Assembly (NCBI GenBank): GCA_039984955.1
Contig: JBDWTN010000005.1
Location: 434,001 to 498,000 of the forward strand
Length of the DNA: 64,000 nt
Reading direction: 5' to 3'
Origin: Marinobacter alexandrii
GTDB taxonomy: Bacteria; Bacteroidota; Bacteroidia; Cytophagales; Cyclobacteriaceae
Below the pieces are notes generated by a model that worked only from the letters and a program-made list of their open reading frames with translations, ran no database searches and had not been told where the DNA came from. Made by a program: the position numbers and the translations under genes. This document shows, one piece after another, positions 1-9,573 of the stretch. Position 1 is the stretch's first letter. The number at the start of each line of letters is the position of its first letter.

Positions 1-6
1 GAAGAG

Positions 7-1395
7 TTAGAAATCGAATCCAAAAAAGGTAACCAGAACAGTCATTACAAATATGGTAGCCAACAGTATGGGCACCAGATATGGTAATGCAATGCTGAGG
101 TATTTCTTAACAAACGATTTCTCGTAGTTTGGCGCTCCAATAGATATCTCAGCATCAATATTCTCTTTTTTCCATATGTGGGCAGCAAAGAAGACAATCA
201 AGCACCCACCTAATGGCAGGAATGAATCATTGGCCATGTTGACTACAAAGCTGAGAAAGTTTGTTTTCGTCTCCGCATTGAAATATTGAATAAATTCAGT
301 GAAATACGTTGAGTATCCATTTCCAATCAATGATGGGATTCCAATAACGTATACAACCCCTGCCATCAGCCACGCAGCATTTTTACGTTTAAACTTATGC
401 TCATCTACTAAATATGAAACTGGAACTTCAAGAAGTGAAACGGTTGATGTTAAAGCAGCGAAACAGAGTAATGCAAAGAATGAAGCGCCTAGTATTGAGC
501 CAGTGACTCCTCCAATACTTCCGAATATCTGAGGCAATGTAACAAAAATCAATTCCGGACCTCCACCTACGCCAGTAAGCTCCCCATTGCTAATGAAACC
601 TATGAAAGGAAATATCATTAGTCCCGCAATGAATGCGATACCAACATCTGCCAGTGTAATCAGCGCTGCAGACGATACAATGTTATCATTCTTTCCAACA
701 TAACTCCCATAGGTAATCAAGGCTCCCATCCCTAGAGAAAGCGAAAAGAATGCTTGCCCCATCGCATTAAAAACAACATTGAAGGAGAATTTAGAAAAGT
801 CCGGGAGGAGATAAAATTTCAAACCAGCCATTGCATTCGGTAAAAACAATGAATAAACAACCAGTCCTATGATCATGATGATCAATGTTGGAAGCAGAAT
901 TTTGGCTGCTTTTTCAATACCCCCTGCAATCCCTTTTGAAACGATGAACGCTGTGGCCACCATAAAGAGCAAACCATAGGTACCTACTGTAAAAACATTT
1001 GACGTAAACTCAGTGAAATTGTCTGCTACTGAAAAGTTGCCAGACCCTAGTTGGAAGGTATAGCCAAAAGCCCATCCTGCGATTACATTATAGAATGAAA
1101 GAATAAGTACCCCACTGAGTACACCTAATTTTCCAATAAAATTCCACTTCTTATGACCAAGCGCGTTGAATGCACCTACTGCATTTCTACCTGACTTTCT
1201 TCCGATCGCGATCTCAGTAATCATCACTGGGAAGCAAAGAGCAAAGCAAAAAAACAGATAAACCAAAACGAAGATAGCACCTCCTCCAGCTCCTACCTCG
1301 TATGGGAATCCCCAAATATTTCCTAATCCAACCGCAGAACCTGCTGCCGCTGCTATAAAACCTGCTTTGCTTGAGAAACCACCTCTAGTTGCCAT
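7..1395 (-). CDS. Sodium-dependent amino-acid/neurotransmitter symporter (NSS/SNF family)
   Basis: Predicted 462-aa polytopic inner-membrane protein of the neurotransmitter:sodium symporter family (LeuT fold), which couples Na+ entry to amino-acid uptake. The N-terminus carries the family hallmark around residues 13-30: a glycine-rich unwound TM1 (AAAAGSAVGLGNIWGFPY) that in LeuT and MhsT binds Na+ and substrate. About 11 hydrophobic segments follow, and 462 aa matches the bacterial 11-TM subgroup. The substrate cannot be read from the sequence. The gene stands alone and is divergent from the hypothetical at 1513. The family call is firm. Confidence 0.93.
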   Translation of the reverse strand: MATRGGFSSKAGFIAAAAGSAVGLGNIWGFPYEVGAGGGAIFVLVYLFFCFALCFPVMITEIAIGRKSGRNAVGAFNALGHKKWNFIGKLGVLSGVLILSFYNVIAGWAFGYTFQLGSGNFSVADNFTEFTSNVFTVGTYGLLFMVATAFIVSKGIAGGIEKAAKILLPTLIIMIIGLVVYSLFLPNAMAGLKFYLLPDFSKFSFNVVFNAMGQAFFSLSLGMGALITYGSYVGKNDNIVSSAALITLADVGIAFIAGLMIFPFIGFISNGELTGVGGGPELIFVTLPQIFGSIGGVTGSILGASFFALLCFAALTSTVSLLEVPVSYLVDEHKFKRKNAAWLMAGVVYVIGIPSLIGNGYSTYFTEFIQYFNAETKTNFLSFVVNMANDSFLPLGGCLIVFFAAHIWKKENIDAEISIGAPNYEKSFVKKYLSIALPYLVPILLATIFVMTVLVTFFGFDF

Positions 1396-1512
1396 TGTGC
1401 TTCATTGATGAATTGAGCAATTTAATGCCAGGAGTCGATTCAAAGTATTTAAATGAGCAAGTATTTTGCCTATTTCTAGCTGTTCAACTCTGAGTTATTC
1501 TATTTTTATAGC

Positions 1513-2037
1513 ATGAAAAAATGGTCTTCAGATAGATTACTTAGCATAGTTGCCATAATTGCATCTCTAGGAACATTGTTTACAATTGTCTATCAAACAG
1601 ATCTTATCCGAAAGCAACAATACGCCTCAGTACTTCCATATTTAGAAATGTGGAATTCAAATACAGGTCATCGAGGAGAATCTTACAAGTATATTCTAAA
1701 GAATAATGGAATTGGACCTGCATTTATTAAAGACGTTAAAATTCACTACGAAGATTCGGTCTATGTGGGCGATCCTGCAAGTTTTACTTTCCTTGTAATC
1801 AAGCCGAAAGATTCAATAAAAAATTATTTTTATTCAAATATTAAAAAAGGCACTCTTATTCCCGCAGGTGAAAAAGTAGAACTCATTGGTGTCTCGAAAG
1901 ACACAATTAATGCCCCTATTCTTAAAAAGTGGTTCTCCAATCAAGATATTGTTCAAGTAGAAATTGTTTACGAGTCGGTATATGGAGAACGATGGAGCGC
2001 TCTCGGATTAGCAAACGAGCCAAAGAAGCTAGAATAA
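1513..2037 (+). CDS. Hypothetical membrane-anchored protein
   Basis: 174 aa. One hydrophobic segment at residues 10-28 (LLSIVAIIASLGTLFTIVYQ) is followed by a short charged linker and a soluble domain that looks beta-rich (for example YILKNNGIGPAFIKDV). No catalytic motif is recognisable. Similar single-TM proteins with an N-glycine-G motif are common hypotheticals in Bacteroidota. It is monocistronic, preceded by a 117-nt gap shared with the divergent symporter and followed by a tandem hairpin terminator. Function unknown. Confidence 0.75.
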   Translation: MKKWSSDRLLSIVAIIASLGTLFTIVYQTDLIRKQQYASVLPYLEMWNSNTGHRGESYKYILKNNGIGPAFIKDVKIHYEDSVYVGDPASFTFLVIKPKDSIKNYFYSNIKKGTLIPAGEKVELIGVSKDTINAPILKKWFSNQDIVQVEIVYESVYGERWSALGLANEPKKLE

Positions 2038-2053
2038 CTCATACCTTGATTTG

Positions 2054-2094
2054 TTTAATGCTTAACAGCATTAAAGTGTTAATCACTTCTTTTT
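2054..2094 (+). terminator. Tandem hairpin terminator after the 1513-2037 gene
   Basis: TTTAATGC at 2054-2061 pairs perfectly with GCATTAAA at 2068-2075 (6-nt loop). It is followed directly by AAGTG/CACTT (2074-2088, 5-nt loop) and then CTTTTT. It sits between convergent genes, and the T-run fits termination of the plus-strand gene. Confidence 0.6.
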
Positions 2095-2095
2095 A

Positions 2096-2437
2096 TCAAG
2101 TCGCATCTTGACTCAAGAACTTTGCATGATCATGATAGACAGCAATCGGAGTTTTAAGTTTTGTAATGTTGGATGATAAGTAGTCTAAAAAATCATCTTT
2201 ATTCAAGTCCATCAAGTCTCCGATTGTAAACTCTAAATCTTGTCGTACTAAATCCTTCTCAGAAACATTCAATTTTTTAGCTAGATCAGCGAGCATGAGT
2301 TGATTCAAATCATTTCTTTGAATATCCAGCTCTCTAGTCACAACTTGTTTCAACGACTTGAGATAGAGCAATCTTTCACGCTGATCGATATCACGTGAAT
2401 CGTAAATGAAAAGAATTTCGTCTTTAGAAACCTTCAT
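2096..2437 (-). CDS. ArsC/Spx-like thioredoxin-fold protein lacking cysteine
   Basis: 113 aa, resembling the ArsC/YffB/Spx family: an N-terminal beta strand and helix (EILFIYDSRDIDQRERLLYL), a central helical insertion, and the C-terminal LKTPIAVYHDHAKFL, which corresponds to the conserved 'LR.P...' segment. The residues that normally hold the redox Cys (as in YHNPRCSKSR) read YDSRDIDQR, and the whole protein has no cysteine. Arsenate reductase activity is therefore not expected; a binding or regulatory role is inference. It lies 33 nt downstream of the PurF-like gene and is probably the last gene of that operon. Confidence 0.7.
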   Translation of the reverse strand: MKVSKDEILFIYDSRDIDQRERLLYLKSLKQVVTRELDIQRNDLNQLMLADLAKKLNVSEKDLVRQDLEFTIGDLMDLNKDDFLDYLSSNITKLKTPIAVYHDHAKFLSQDAT

Positions 2438-2470
2438 ACAACATAAAGCAATATGAAGACGAATTGTTTG

Positions 2471-4357
2471 CTAGTAAGCTCGAACCTCTATGCCTTTCAT
2501 GTAGTTCACAAAAGACCTATTCACAACTCTATTCCCTCCAAGTGTCGGGTAATCTCCTGTAAAGTACCAGTCTCCTAAATGATTGGGACATGCTTTGTGT
2601 AGGTTATCTACAGTCTGGTAAACAACCTCCACCTCTGCATTCATTCCATCTGGCTTCACTATTTCAGTAATCTTATCTGAAATTTGCTCATAGGTAAAAA
2701 GCTCATAAAGTTCATTGACATGATTCTTTGGATTTTCATCTGCTTGACTAGCCAAGCACTTATCAAAGACTTCATCCAACATATCTTCTTTGTTGTGATC
2801 CTTAAGCAAAGCCAATACCGCTCTAAAAGCAAGAAAGTCCTTCATTTTACTCATATCTATTCCATAACAATCCGGGAATCTAATCTGAGGTGCGGAGGAA
2901 ACTATTACAATTTTCTTAGGCTCAAGTCTATCTAAAAGCGTCAGGATACTTTTCTCTAATGTAGTACCTCGAACAATACTATCATCAATGATAACCAAGG
3001 TATCTGTTTTCTTATTGATTACTTCATACGTCGTATCATATACGTGAGATACTAGTTCATCACGACTACTGTCATCCGTTATAAAAGTCCTGAGTTTAGC
3101 ATCCTTTAGCACTAGCTTTTCAATTCGAGGATGAAAATTTAGCATCTCCTCAATTGAATCTGCAGATGGTTTTCCCTCAAGAATCACTTCTTTTCTCTTG
3201 GCAATTAAGTAATTCTCTACACCCCGCATCAATCCCAAAAATGAGGTTTCCGCAGTGTTGGGTATGTATGAAAAAACGGTGTTCCGAAGATCGAAGTTTA
3301 TTGCTTTTAGTACTTGAGGGACAAGTAGTTCACCTAAAGTCCTTCGTTCATTGTAAATATCTGGATCCGTACCTCTCGAGAAGTAGATTCGTTCGAAACT
3401 GCAAGACTTTCGCTCTATTGGTTCTATGAATTGTAATTGTTCATACTCCCCATCTTTGGAGATGATCAACGCATGTCCCGGTTTAATCTCTTGGATATCT
3501 GAATACTCACACCCAAAAGCCGTCTTGATTGCTTGTTTCTCAGATGTAACAACCACCACTTCGTCATCAGCATAAAAATAGGCTGGTCGAATACCAGCTG
3601 GGTCTCTCGCTACAAACGAAGCTCCATAACCAATGATACCAGCCATGGCATAACCTCCGTCAAAATCTCTACACGAACGATGTAGTACTCGTTGAAGATC
3701 TATTTCTTCTTCTATTTTATAGGTGATATCTTCATTGGAAAAGTCATCCTTATATTTATCAAATATTCGTTGATTTTCTTCATCAAGGAAGTGACCAATT
3801 TTCTCCATCACGGTCACGGTATCCACTTTGTCTTTCGGAAACTGACCCAGCCCAACAAGAATATCAAATAGTTCTTCAACATTCGTCATATTGAAGTTTC
3901 CTGCCATCACCAGGTTACGGCTTCTCCAGTTATTCTGTCTCAGGAAAGGATGACAATTCTCGATACTGTTTTTCCCGTGTGTCCCATATCTAAGATGACC
4001 AAGCCAAGACTCTCCTGTAAAAGCATAATTTTCTTTTAGCCATTCAGCATCTGTGACTTCACCTCGTGGATCTTTTTTTGCCTTGAGATACTTTTTGCTA
4101 ATCTTACCAAAAATCTCTTCAATTGGATTTGATCCTATTGTTCTATATCTGGATACATATCTATGCCCGGGAGGTAAATCAATCTTTATACTCGCAACTC
4201 CTACTCCATCCTGTCCGCGATTACTTTGCTTCTTCATTAGCAAATACATCTTCTTGGCTGCATAAGCAGGCGTGCCGTATTTGTCAATATAATATTGGAG
4301 GGGTTTCCGTAGACGGAGGTGGGCTATGCCACATTCGTGTTTTATTGGGTCACTCAT
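2471..4357 (-). CDS. Amidophosphoribosyltransferase (PurF family, long Bacteroidota form)
   Basis: 628 aa. The N-terminal class II (Ntn) glutamine amidotransferase domain contains the nucleophile candidate Cys9 in HECGIAHLR, preceded by an 8-residue leader that would need removal, as with the B. subtilis PurF propeptide. RYGTHG (about 123-128) and the NCHPF region follow. The C-terminal PRPP-binding phosphoribosyltransferase motif is VIIDDSIVRGTT (about 455-466). Known reaction: PRPP plus glutamine to phosphoribosylamine, the first step of purine synthesis. It is longer than canonical PurF (about 470-500 aa) and may be the second, paralogous form found in Bacteroidota, so I give no gene symbol. 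It overlaps nuoN by 8 nt. Confidence 0.85.
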   Translation of the reverse strand: MSDPIKHECGIAHLRLRKPLQYYIDKYGTPAYAAKKMYLLMKKQSNRGQDGVGVASIKIDLPPGHRYVSRYRTIGSNPIEEIFGKISKKYLKAKKDPRGEVTDAEWLKENYAFTGESWLGHLRYGTHGKNSIENCHPFLRQNNWRSRNLVMAGNFNMTNVEELFDILVGLGQFPKDKVDTVTVMEKIGHFLDEENQRIFDKYKDDFSNEDITYKIEEEIDLQRVLHRSCRDFDGGYAMAGIIGYGASFVARDPAGIRPAYFYADDEVVVVTSEKQAIKTAFGCEYSDIQEIKPGHALIISKDGEYEQLQFIEPIERKSCSFERIYFSRGTDPDIYNERRTLGELLVPQVLKAINFDLRNTVFSYIPNTAETSFLGLMRGVENYLIAKRKEVILEGKPSADSIEEMLNFHPRIEKLVLKDAKLRTFITDDSSRDELVSHVYDTTYEVINKKTDTLVIIDDSIVRGTTLEKSILTLLDRLEPKKIVIVSSAPQIRFPDCYGIDMSKMKDFLAFRAVLALLKDHNKEDMLDEVFDKCLASQADENPKNHVNELYELFTYEQISDKITEIVKPDGMNAEVEVVYQTVDNLHKACPNHLGDWYFTGDYPTLGGNRVVNRSFVNYMKGIEVRAY

Positions 4358-5783
4358 GGACGTTATTAAGCAATTGTTGCATTACTATTACCAGCTTCGG
4401 TGCAAAGAACAACAATAACAGGGCAATTGAAAAAAGAGTTGCGACTATTTTCGTTGAGAAACTGAAATTGATAGATTTATCTCGGCCTCTTGTCACGAGG
4501 AAGATGTTCCTGGAAATTTGAAGGTAGTAAAATAATGAACCTACTGTTGCAAGGATAGCCACTACTAAATACCATAAAATCAGATTGGAACTATGGATAA
4601 GATAAAATTCCCAAAGGGCACTGAAAAGAAAAAACTTAGCGGTGAAACCTGCTAGTGGGGGAATTCCTACCAGAGAGATCAGTGCCACTGTAAAACAGAC
4701 TCCTAACCAAACTGATTCTGATGCTTTGCTGTAGTCTTCAATATTTTCAATTTGCTTTCTCTCATAACTGTCCAATAGATAGAAGACAATTAGATTCATG
4801 AGGGCATAAGTAACCGCATACCACCAAAAAGCTTCTTGAGAAGTGGTTGTATCCATCAACGCAAATGGAAGTAAAAAACCAGAATGCGCAATAGCTCCAA
4901 AACTGATCATTCGACGTGCATTGGTTTGACGAAATGCACCCAGAGTACCCGCTATAACAGTAAAAATTCCTAAAATTAGAACAGTATTGAATATCCAATG
5001 ATCAACGTTAAATATACCCGTTGCGAAAATTCTTTGCATCAGTACCAATGCTGCTAATTTTGGTACAATCGACATAAATGCGGTAGCATCTGCAGGGGCA
5101 TATTGATAAGTGCCTGGAACCCATAGATGTGCTGGCATAATGGAAATCTTGAAGAAGATCCCAATGAGTAGCATTAATACACCTACTTGAGCTAATGTCT
5201 GAGAAAATAAGGTCGGGCTCCACTCAGAAATTGCAAACGTTCCTGTTAATCCATAAATCAACCCTAGGCCAAACAACATGACCGCTGAAGTCATAGCTCC
5301 AAAGAGTAAATATTTTATACCAGCTTCAAATCCCTTTTTTTTGAAAGAAAAGTTCGTGAGTATGTATGAAGAAAGTGATACCAGCTCTATAGCAACGTAA
5401 ATAATGAGCAGGCTATTGGCCTTCATGATAAATAGACTCCCAACTAGCATAGCTAGAATAAAGAAGTAAAATTCAGGTGCATGTGTCTTTTCTCTTTTGA
5501 AGACAAGAACCAACAACGAAACAAGTAAAAAAAGTGAGCCGAAATAAATAGAAGATGGGGATATGAATATTCCATTCATCATTCGTTCTCCTCCCAAATC
5601 ATTATCCATATTAAAATACAACGCCAACACTATGCTTATAGCAAAACCGCCCTTCATCAATAATTTACTTGGTTTGACCAAGCCCATTAGCAGAATAAAG
5701 ATCGATCCTATGATTAGCGTACTTTCCGTCCAGGTACCTTGGAGGTCTTTCAGTATCCCAACAAGTTGTTGATTGAAACTCAT
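4350..5783 (-). CDS. nuoN: NADH-quinone oxidoreductase subunit N
   Basis: 477-aa polytopic proton-channel subunit of complex I, antiporter-like (Mrp family) and homologous to NuoL and NuoM. It has about 14 hydrophobic segments, and family-typical charged positions within TM segments include the ELVSLSSYIL and KYLLFGAMTSAVMLFG regions. Its start overlaps the nuoM stop by 4 nt (ATGA), and it overlaps the downstream PurF-like gene by 8 nt, so it is translationally coupled at both ends. Seventh and last nuo gene of the cluster. Confidence 0.97.
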   Translation of the reverse strand: MSFNQQLVGILKDLQGTWTESTLIIGSIFILLMGLVKPSKLLMKGGFAISIVLALYFNMDNDLGGERMMNGIFISPSSIYFGSLFLLVSLLVLVFKREKTHAPEFYFFILAMLVGSLFIMKANSLLIIYVAIELVSLSSYILTNFSFKKKGFEAGIKYLLFGAMTSAVMLFGLGLIYGLTGTFAISEWSPTLFSQTLAQVGVLMLLIGIFFKISIMPAHLWVPGTYQYAPADATAFMSIVPKLAALVLMQRIFATGIFNVDHWIFNTVLILGIFTVIAGTLGAFRQTNARRMISFGAIAHSGFLLPFALMDTTTSQEAFWWYAVTYALMNLIVFYLLDSYERKQIENIEDYSKASESVWLGVCFTVALISLVGIPPLAGFTAKFFLFSALWEFYLIHSSNLILWYLVVAILATVGSLFYYLQISRNIFLVTRGRDKSINFSFSTKIVATLFSIALLLLFFAPKLVIVMQQLLNNVHE

Positions 5784-7363
5784 GGCTGCACCTTGCTAAT
5801 TTGCTCAATAAAGAAATTGATTGTTTCATTGGAGTAATCCAATATCAATCTTGGAAAAATTCCCAAAAGAACAACCAAAACTGTAAGTGGAATTAGCATT
5901 AATTTTTCTCTGGAAGTCAGGTCTAACATATGAGGCTCCCAGCTCCTCTCTTTCACGAAATATTTTCCATAGAACATTCTCTGGATAGTCCATAAGAAAT
6001 AAGCTGCTGAGATGGCAATACCAAGTGTAGCTAAAATTCCAATCCAAAGTGAAAGTTGAGAACTTCCAAAAGCGCCCATGAGCACCATCAATTCACCAAC
6101 AAATCCTGAAAGACCCGGAAACCCTAAGCCTGCGAAGAAAAAGATCGCGGTGAAAAAGGTGTATACTGGCATTTTACTAGCTAGCCCACTAAAACTCTCC
6201 ATCTGTCTATTTCCAGTACGATCATAGACTACTCCTGCAATTAGAAACAGTGCTGGTGAGATCAATCCATGTGACACCATATGAAAAAGTGAACCTGAAA
6301 ATCCTGCCGCTGTAAGTGAAGCTAAACCAACGAGAACAAAGCCCATATGAGAAACAGAGGAGTAAGCAACCATTCTCTTTAAATCTCTTTGAGCTAATGC
6401 ATTAAATCCACCATAAAGAATAGATAAAACTCCTACAACGGCCACTAAAGAAGCATAATCAAGTGCTGCATCCGGGAATATTCCGTAGGCAATTCTCAAC
6501 AAGCCATAGGCACCTACTTTTAACAATAATCCAGCTAAGACAACTGAAATGGGTGTGGGGGCTTCTACATGTGCGTCTGGCAGCCAAGTGTGAAATGGTA
6601 CAGCCGGGAGTTTAATACCAAACCCAATGATTAAGGATAAGAACGCCAAAACCCGGGCTGAATAGCCAAAGATCATCTGAGGAGAACCAGGATCTAGTAC
6701 AGATCCTGACTTATAACTTCCATCCATCATTTGCACCAGGCTAAAAGTGTTAGAATCGCCATCTATTACACTCATATATAAGCCTATCATCACTATCAAG
6801 ATAAATAGTGAACCCAATAATGTGTAAAGGAAAAACTTTATGGAAGCATAAGACCTTCGCTTGCCCCCCCATATGCCAATAAGGAAGAACATTGGAAGCA
6901 ACATAAATTCGAAACACAGGTAAAACAAGAAAAAGTCGAGCGCAATAAAGCACCCTATTATGCTTGAACTCAAAATCAGGTAGAGAATAAAATATCCTTT
7001 TGCTTTCTCTTGTATACTCCAGGAAGAAATGACTCCCACTAAAAGAACAAAAGATGACAGCATTACTAACGGAAGGCTAATTCCATCCACTCCTAAAAAA
7101 TACTGAATGCTTATTGAGCCTAGAGAGCCAAAGGACATATTTATCCATTCAGTTTGCTCTACGAATTGAAATGCAGAAGACCAGCTATCTGGAACCAGGC
7201 TCTGATCGAATCTAACCATCAATAGGACTGATAGTACAGTCTGAACTACAGTAGTCGCTAAGGCGAGTCGCCTAAACACCTTCCAATTCTCGGCAGGAAT
7301 GAAAAGCATCACTAAAGCAATCAGTATTGGAAGAAGGAATATGTAGGTTAATGTGTTTTGCAT
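5780..7363 (-). CDS. nuoM: NADH-quinone oxidoreductase subunit M
   Basis: 527 aa, antiporter-like membrane subunit of complex I. Conserved segments include CFEFMLLPMFFLIGIWGG, which carries the channel glutamate of TM5, HTWLPDAHVEAPTPISVVLA, and the broken-helix region KRMVAYSSVSHMGFVLVG. About 14 TM segments. It lies 6 nt after nuoL and overlaps nuoN by 4 nt. Length and motif order are standard for NuoM. Confidence 0.97.
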   Translation of the reverse strand: MQNTLTYIFLLPILIALVMLFIPAENWKVFRRLALATTVVQTVLSVLLMVRFDQSLVPDSWSSAFQFVEQTEWINMSFGSLGSISIQYFLGVDGISLPLVMLSSFVLLVGVISSWSIQEKAKGYFILYLILSSSIIGCFIALDFFLFYLCFEFMLLPMFFLIGIWGGKRRSYASIKFFLYTLLGSLFILIVMIGLYMSVIDGDSNTFSLVQMMDGSYKSGSVLDPGSPQMIFGYSARVLAFLSLIIGFGIKLPAVPFHTWLPDAHVEAPTPISVVLAGLLLKVGAYGLLRIAYGIFPDAALDYASLVAVVGVLSILYGGFNALAQRDLKRMVAYSSVSHMGFVLVGLASLTAAGFSGSLFHMVSHGLISPALFLIAGVVYDRTGNRQMESFSGLASKMPVYTFFTAIFFFAGLGFPGLSGFVGELMVLMGAFGSSQLSLWIGILATLGIAISAAYFLWTIQRMFYGKYFVKERSWEPHMLDLTSREKLMLIPLTVLVVLLGIFPRLILDYSNETINFFIEQISKVQP

Positions 7364-7369
7364 GCTGTG

Positions 7370-9265
7370 CTAAAAAAACAGTATCCAGCTTAAAATCAAA
7401 ATAAGACCAAGAATCAAAAGTGCTAATTGTGACTGTAAATCTCTGGAGCTAAGATTAGCCAATAGCCTACCAATCAATCTAGAAAGATATCCGATTAAAT
7501 TGACCGGTCCATCAATTAAAAAGCGATCTATCAGTGATATTATTTTTGACAATACAACTCCTCCAATCCCAACTAAATGAACAATTCTATCCAATACTTT
7601 CTGATCTATGACAAATGCATAAGTTGAAATTCGTTCCATTGCCTTTCCAAAAACATGATATAAAGAAATGAGGTAGAATCCTTCTATGGCTGCTCTGAAT
7701 CGATTTTGATCTAATGACAAGTAGTTCTTATTGTAATTTGATCCTGACTTAAAAAATGAATAGGCCAATACAAGGCCAGCTAAAGTCATAAGCAAGGACA
7801 AAAACATGACCTTTTGAGAAATAAAATCAGATTTGACAGAATTGCCTCCACCAAAAATATTTGTTAGCCATGAAGTATGAGCAAGTGGGTTCAGGTTAAA
7901 TATGAACCAAAGAGATCCTATGGCAAGCAATATCAACGGTAGTGTAATATTTAACTTTTCACTAAATAGCTTCACTGATTGTCCTAATCTACTTTCTCCC
8001 CAAAAAATAAGAAGTAGCATTCTGCCGACGTACATAGCTGTCAAAAAAGCTGTTATCAAAGCAATGTCAGGAACTAAGTAAGCCCATGTGCCCGTTTGCT
8101 CAGCCCATCCCCATGCAGCTATTATTATTCCCTCTTTTGACATAAAACCACTGAACAGCGGAATGCCTACAAGCGCTAATGAACAAATCAAAAATGTTCT
8201 ATATGTCCAAGGTAAAACTGATCTCAACCCTCCCATATTTTTCATATTCTGAGCATCTAGTTTTGTAGCATGATGCATGAAATGAATAATACTGCCGGCA
8301 CCTAAAAACAACCCGGCTTTAAAAAAAGCATGCGTAAATAGATGAAACATAGAAGCTTCCTCTCCTCCTACTCCAATTCCCAATACCATATATCCCAGTT
8401 GCGAAATGGTGGAATATGCCAGAACCTTTTTGATGTCATGCTGAAACAACGCACAAATACCTCCATAAAGAGCGGTAAATGATCCTATCAAAGCTATGAC
8501 CGTCAAGGCTTGAATATGTAAGAACGGGGCTACTCTATACAGAAGATAAACACCTGCCGCCACCATAGTAGCCGCATGGATTAGTGCCGAGACTGGTGTT
8601 GGTCCCACCATAGCTTTCGTCAACCAGCCTGAGAATGGAAACTGAGCTGATTTCCCAAAAGCCCCAATAGTTATCAGGATTGAGGGTAGAAATAGCCATG
8701 AATCATTAAAATAAGATATGGTAAGGGATCCTGAAGAATTCAATATTAGTATACCTGCTAGCAGCGCAACATCAGCTATTCTATTCACCATGAAAGCTAG
8801 CCTTGCTGATGAAGGAATTCCTTCGCTTTTATACCAAAATCCAATAAGTAGGTAGGAAGCTAACCCTACCAATTCCCAGAACACAAACAGTAGAATTAAA
8901 TGATCCGCGATTAGTAAACCAATCATTGAGAAAGTGAAAAATCCAAGCTTCGCAAAATATCTATTCTGGCCTCTTTCTTTCTTCATGTATTCCATCGAAA
9001 ATACATGGACTAATGTGGATACTAGAGTCACTAAAGCTATCAAAGTAATGGAGGCGTTATCAATTAAGATACTCATCTTCATACTTGGTAACCACTCAAA
9101 AGTGACAGCATAATTGAATTTAGTAATTGCGAGGTAAAGTGATGTAAAAAACGAAACGGATACTCCAGAAATAGAAAAGAGTTTTGTTTGCTTTTCAAAT
9201 AGGAAGGCAAGTAATCCTCCTGCTAAAGGAAGAAATAGAATGATTATGATGAATAGTGCCTCCAT
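7370..9265 (-). CDS. nuoL: NADH-quinone oxidoreductase subunit L
   Basis: 631 aa, the largest proton-pumping antiporter-like subunit. Visible motifs are FVFWELVGLASYLLIGFW, GPTPVSALIHAATMVAAGVY and KKVLAYSTISQLGYM. The hydrophobic C-terminal stretch after about residue 540 corresponds to the lateral (HL) helix and final TM typical of NuoL. It starts on a TAATG overlap with nuoK (shared base 9265) and is 6 nt from nuoM. Confidence 0.97.
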   Translation of the reverse strand: MEALFIIIILFLPLAGGLLAFLFEKQTKLFSISGVSVSFFTSLYLAITKFNYAVTFEWLPSMKMSILIDNASITLIALVTLVSTLVHVFSMEYMKKERGQNRYFAKLGFFTFSMIGLLIADHLILLFVFWELVGLASYLLIGFWYKSEGIPSSARLAFMVNRIADVALLAGILILNSSGSLTISYFNDSWLFLPSILITIGAFGKSAQFPFSGWLTKAMVGPTPVSALIHAATMVAAGVYLLYRVAPFLHIQALTVIALIGSFTALYGGICALFQHDIKKVLAYSTISQLGYMVLGIGVGGEEASMFHLFTHAFFKAGLFLGAGSIIHFMHHATKLDAQNMKNMGGLRSVLPWTYRTFLICSLALVGIPLFSGFMSKEGIIIAAWGWAEQTGTWAYLVPDIALITAFLTAMYVGRMLLLIFWGESRLGQSVKLFSEKLNITLPLILLAIGSLWFIFNLNPLAHTSWLTNIFGGGNSVKSDFISQKVMFLSLLMTLAGLVLAYSFFKSGSNYNKNYLSLDQNRFRAAIEGFYLISLYHVFGKAMERISTYAFVIDQKVLDRIVHLVGIGGVVLSKIISLIDRFLIDGPVNLIGYLSRLIGRLLANLSSRDLQSQLALLILGLILILSWILFF

Positions 9266-9573
9266 TAGTTGCCTACCTCCGTTAGCTCATCCAAATTGGA
9301 CACTTTGGATTTTCGATAAATATTTAGAAGAATGGCTAAAGCAATTGACACCTCACAAACTGTCAATACTATGGCAAATATGGCAAATACTTGGCCTCTC
9401 AAACTTCCATCAAATTGCGAAAAAGAGGCTAATACAATATTGGCTCCATTTAGCATCAATTCAATTCCGATGAGAACGAAAATAGCATTACGTTTTGTGA
9501 TGGTAACGAATACACCCGCGCTAAATATGAATGCTGCGAGATACAAGTAATATGTTAGCATTGTTTCATTCAT
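9265..9573 (-). CDS. nuoK: NADH-quinone oxidoreductase subunit K
   Basis: 102 aa with three TM segments (about 7-25, 30-52, 63-85). It contains the family signature IGIELMLNGANIVLASF, with the conserved membrane glutamate needed for proton translocation, and the second one in VCEVSIALAILLNIYR. It overlaps nuoJ by 8 nt and nuoL by 1 nt. Length is typical (about 100 aa). Confidence 0.97.
   Translation of the reverse strand: MNETMLTYYLYLAAFIFSAGVFVTITKRNAIFVLIGIELMLNGANIVLASFSQFDGSLRGQVFAIFAIVLTVCEVSIALAILLNIYRKSKVSNLDELTEVGN

Noticed and set aside
4762-5223. Minus-strand open frames of 71-78 codons in nuoN
   Set aside because: Alternative-frame shadows of a clear nuoN coding sequence.
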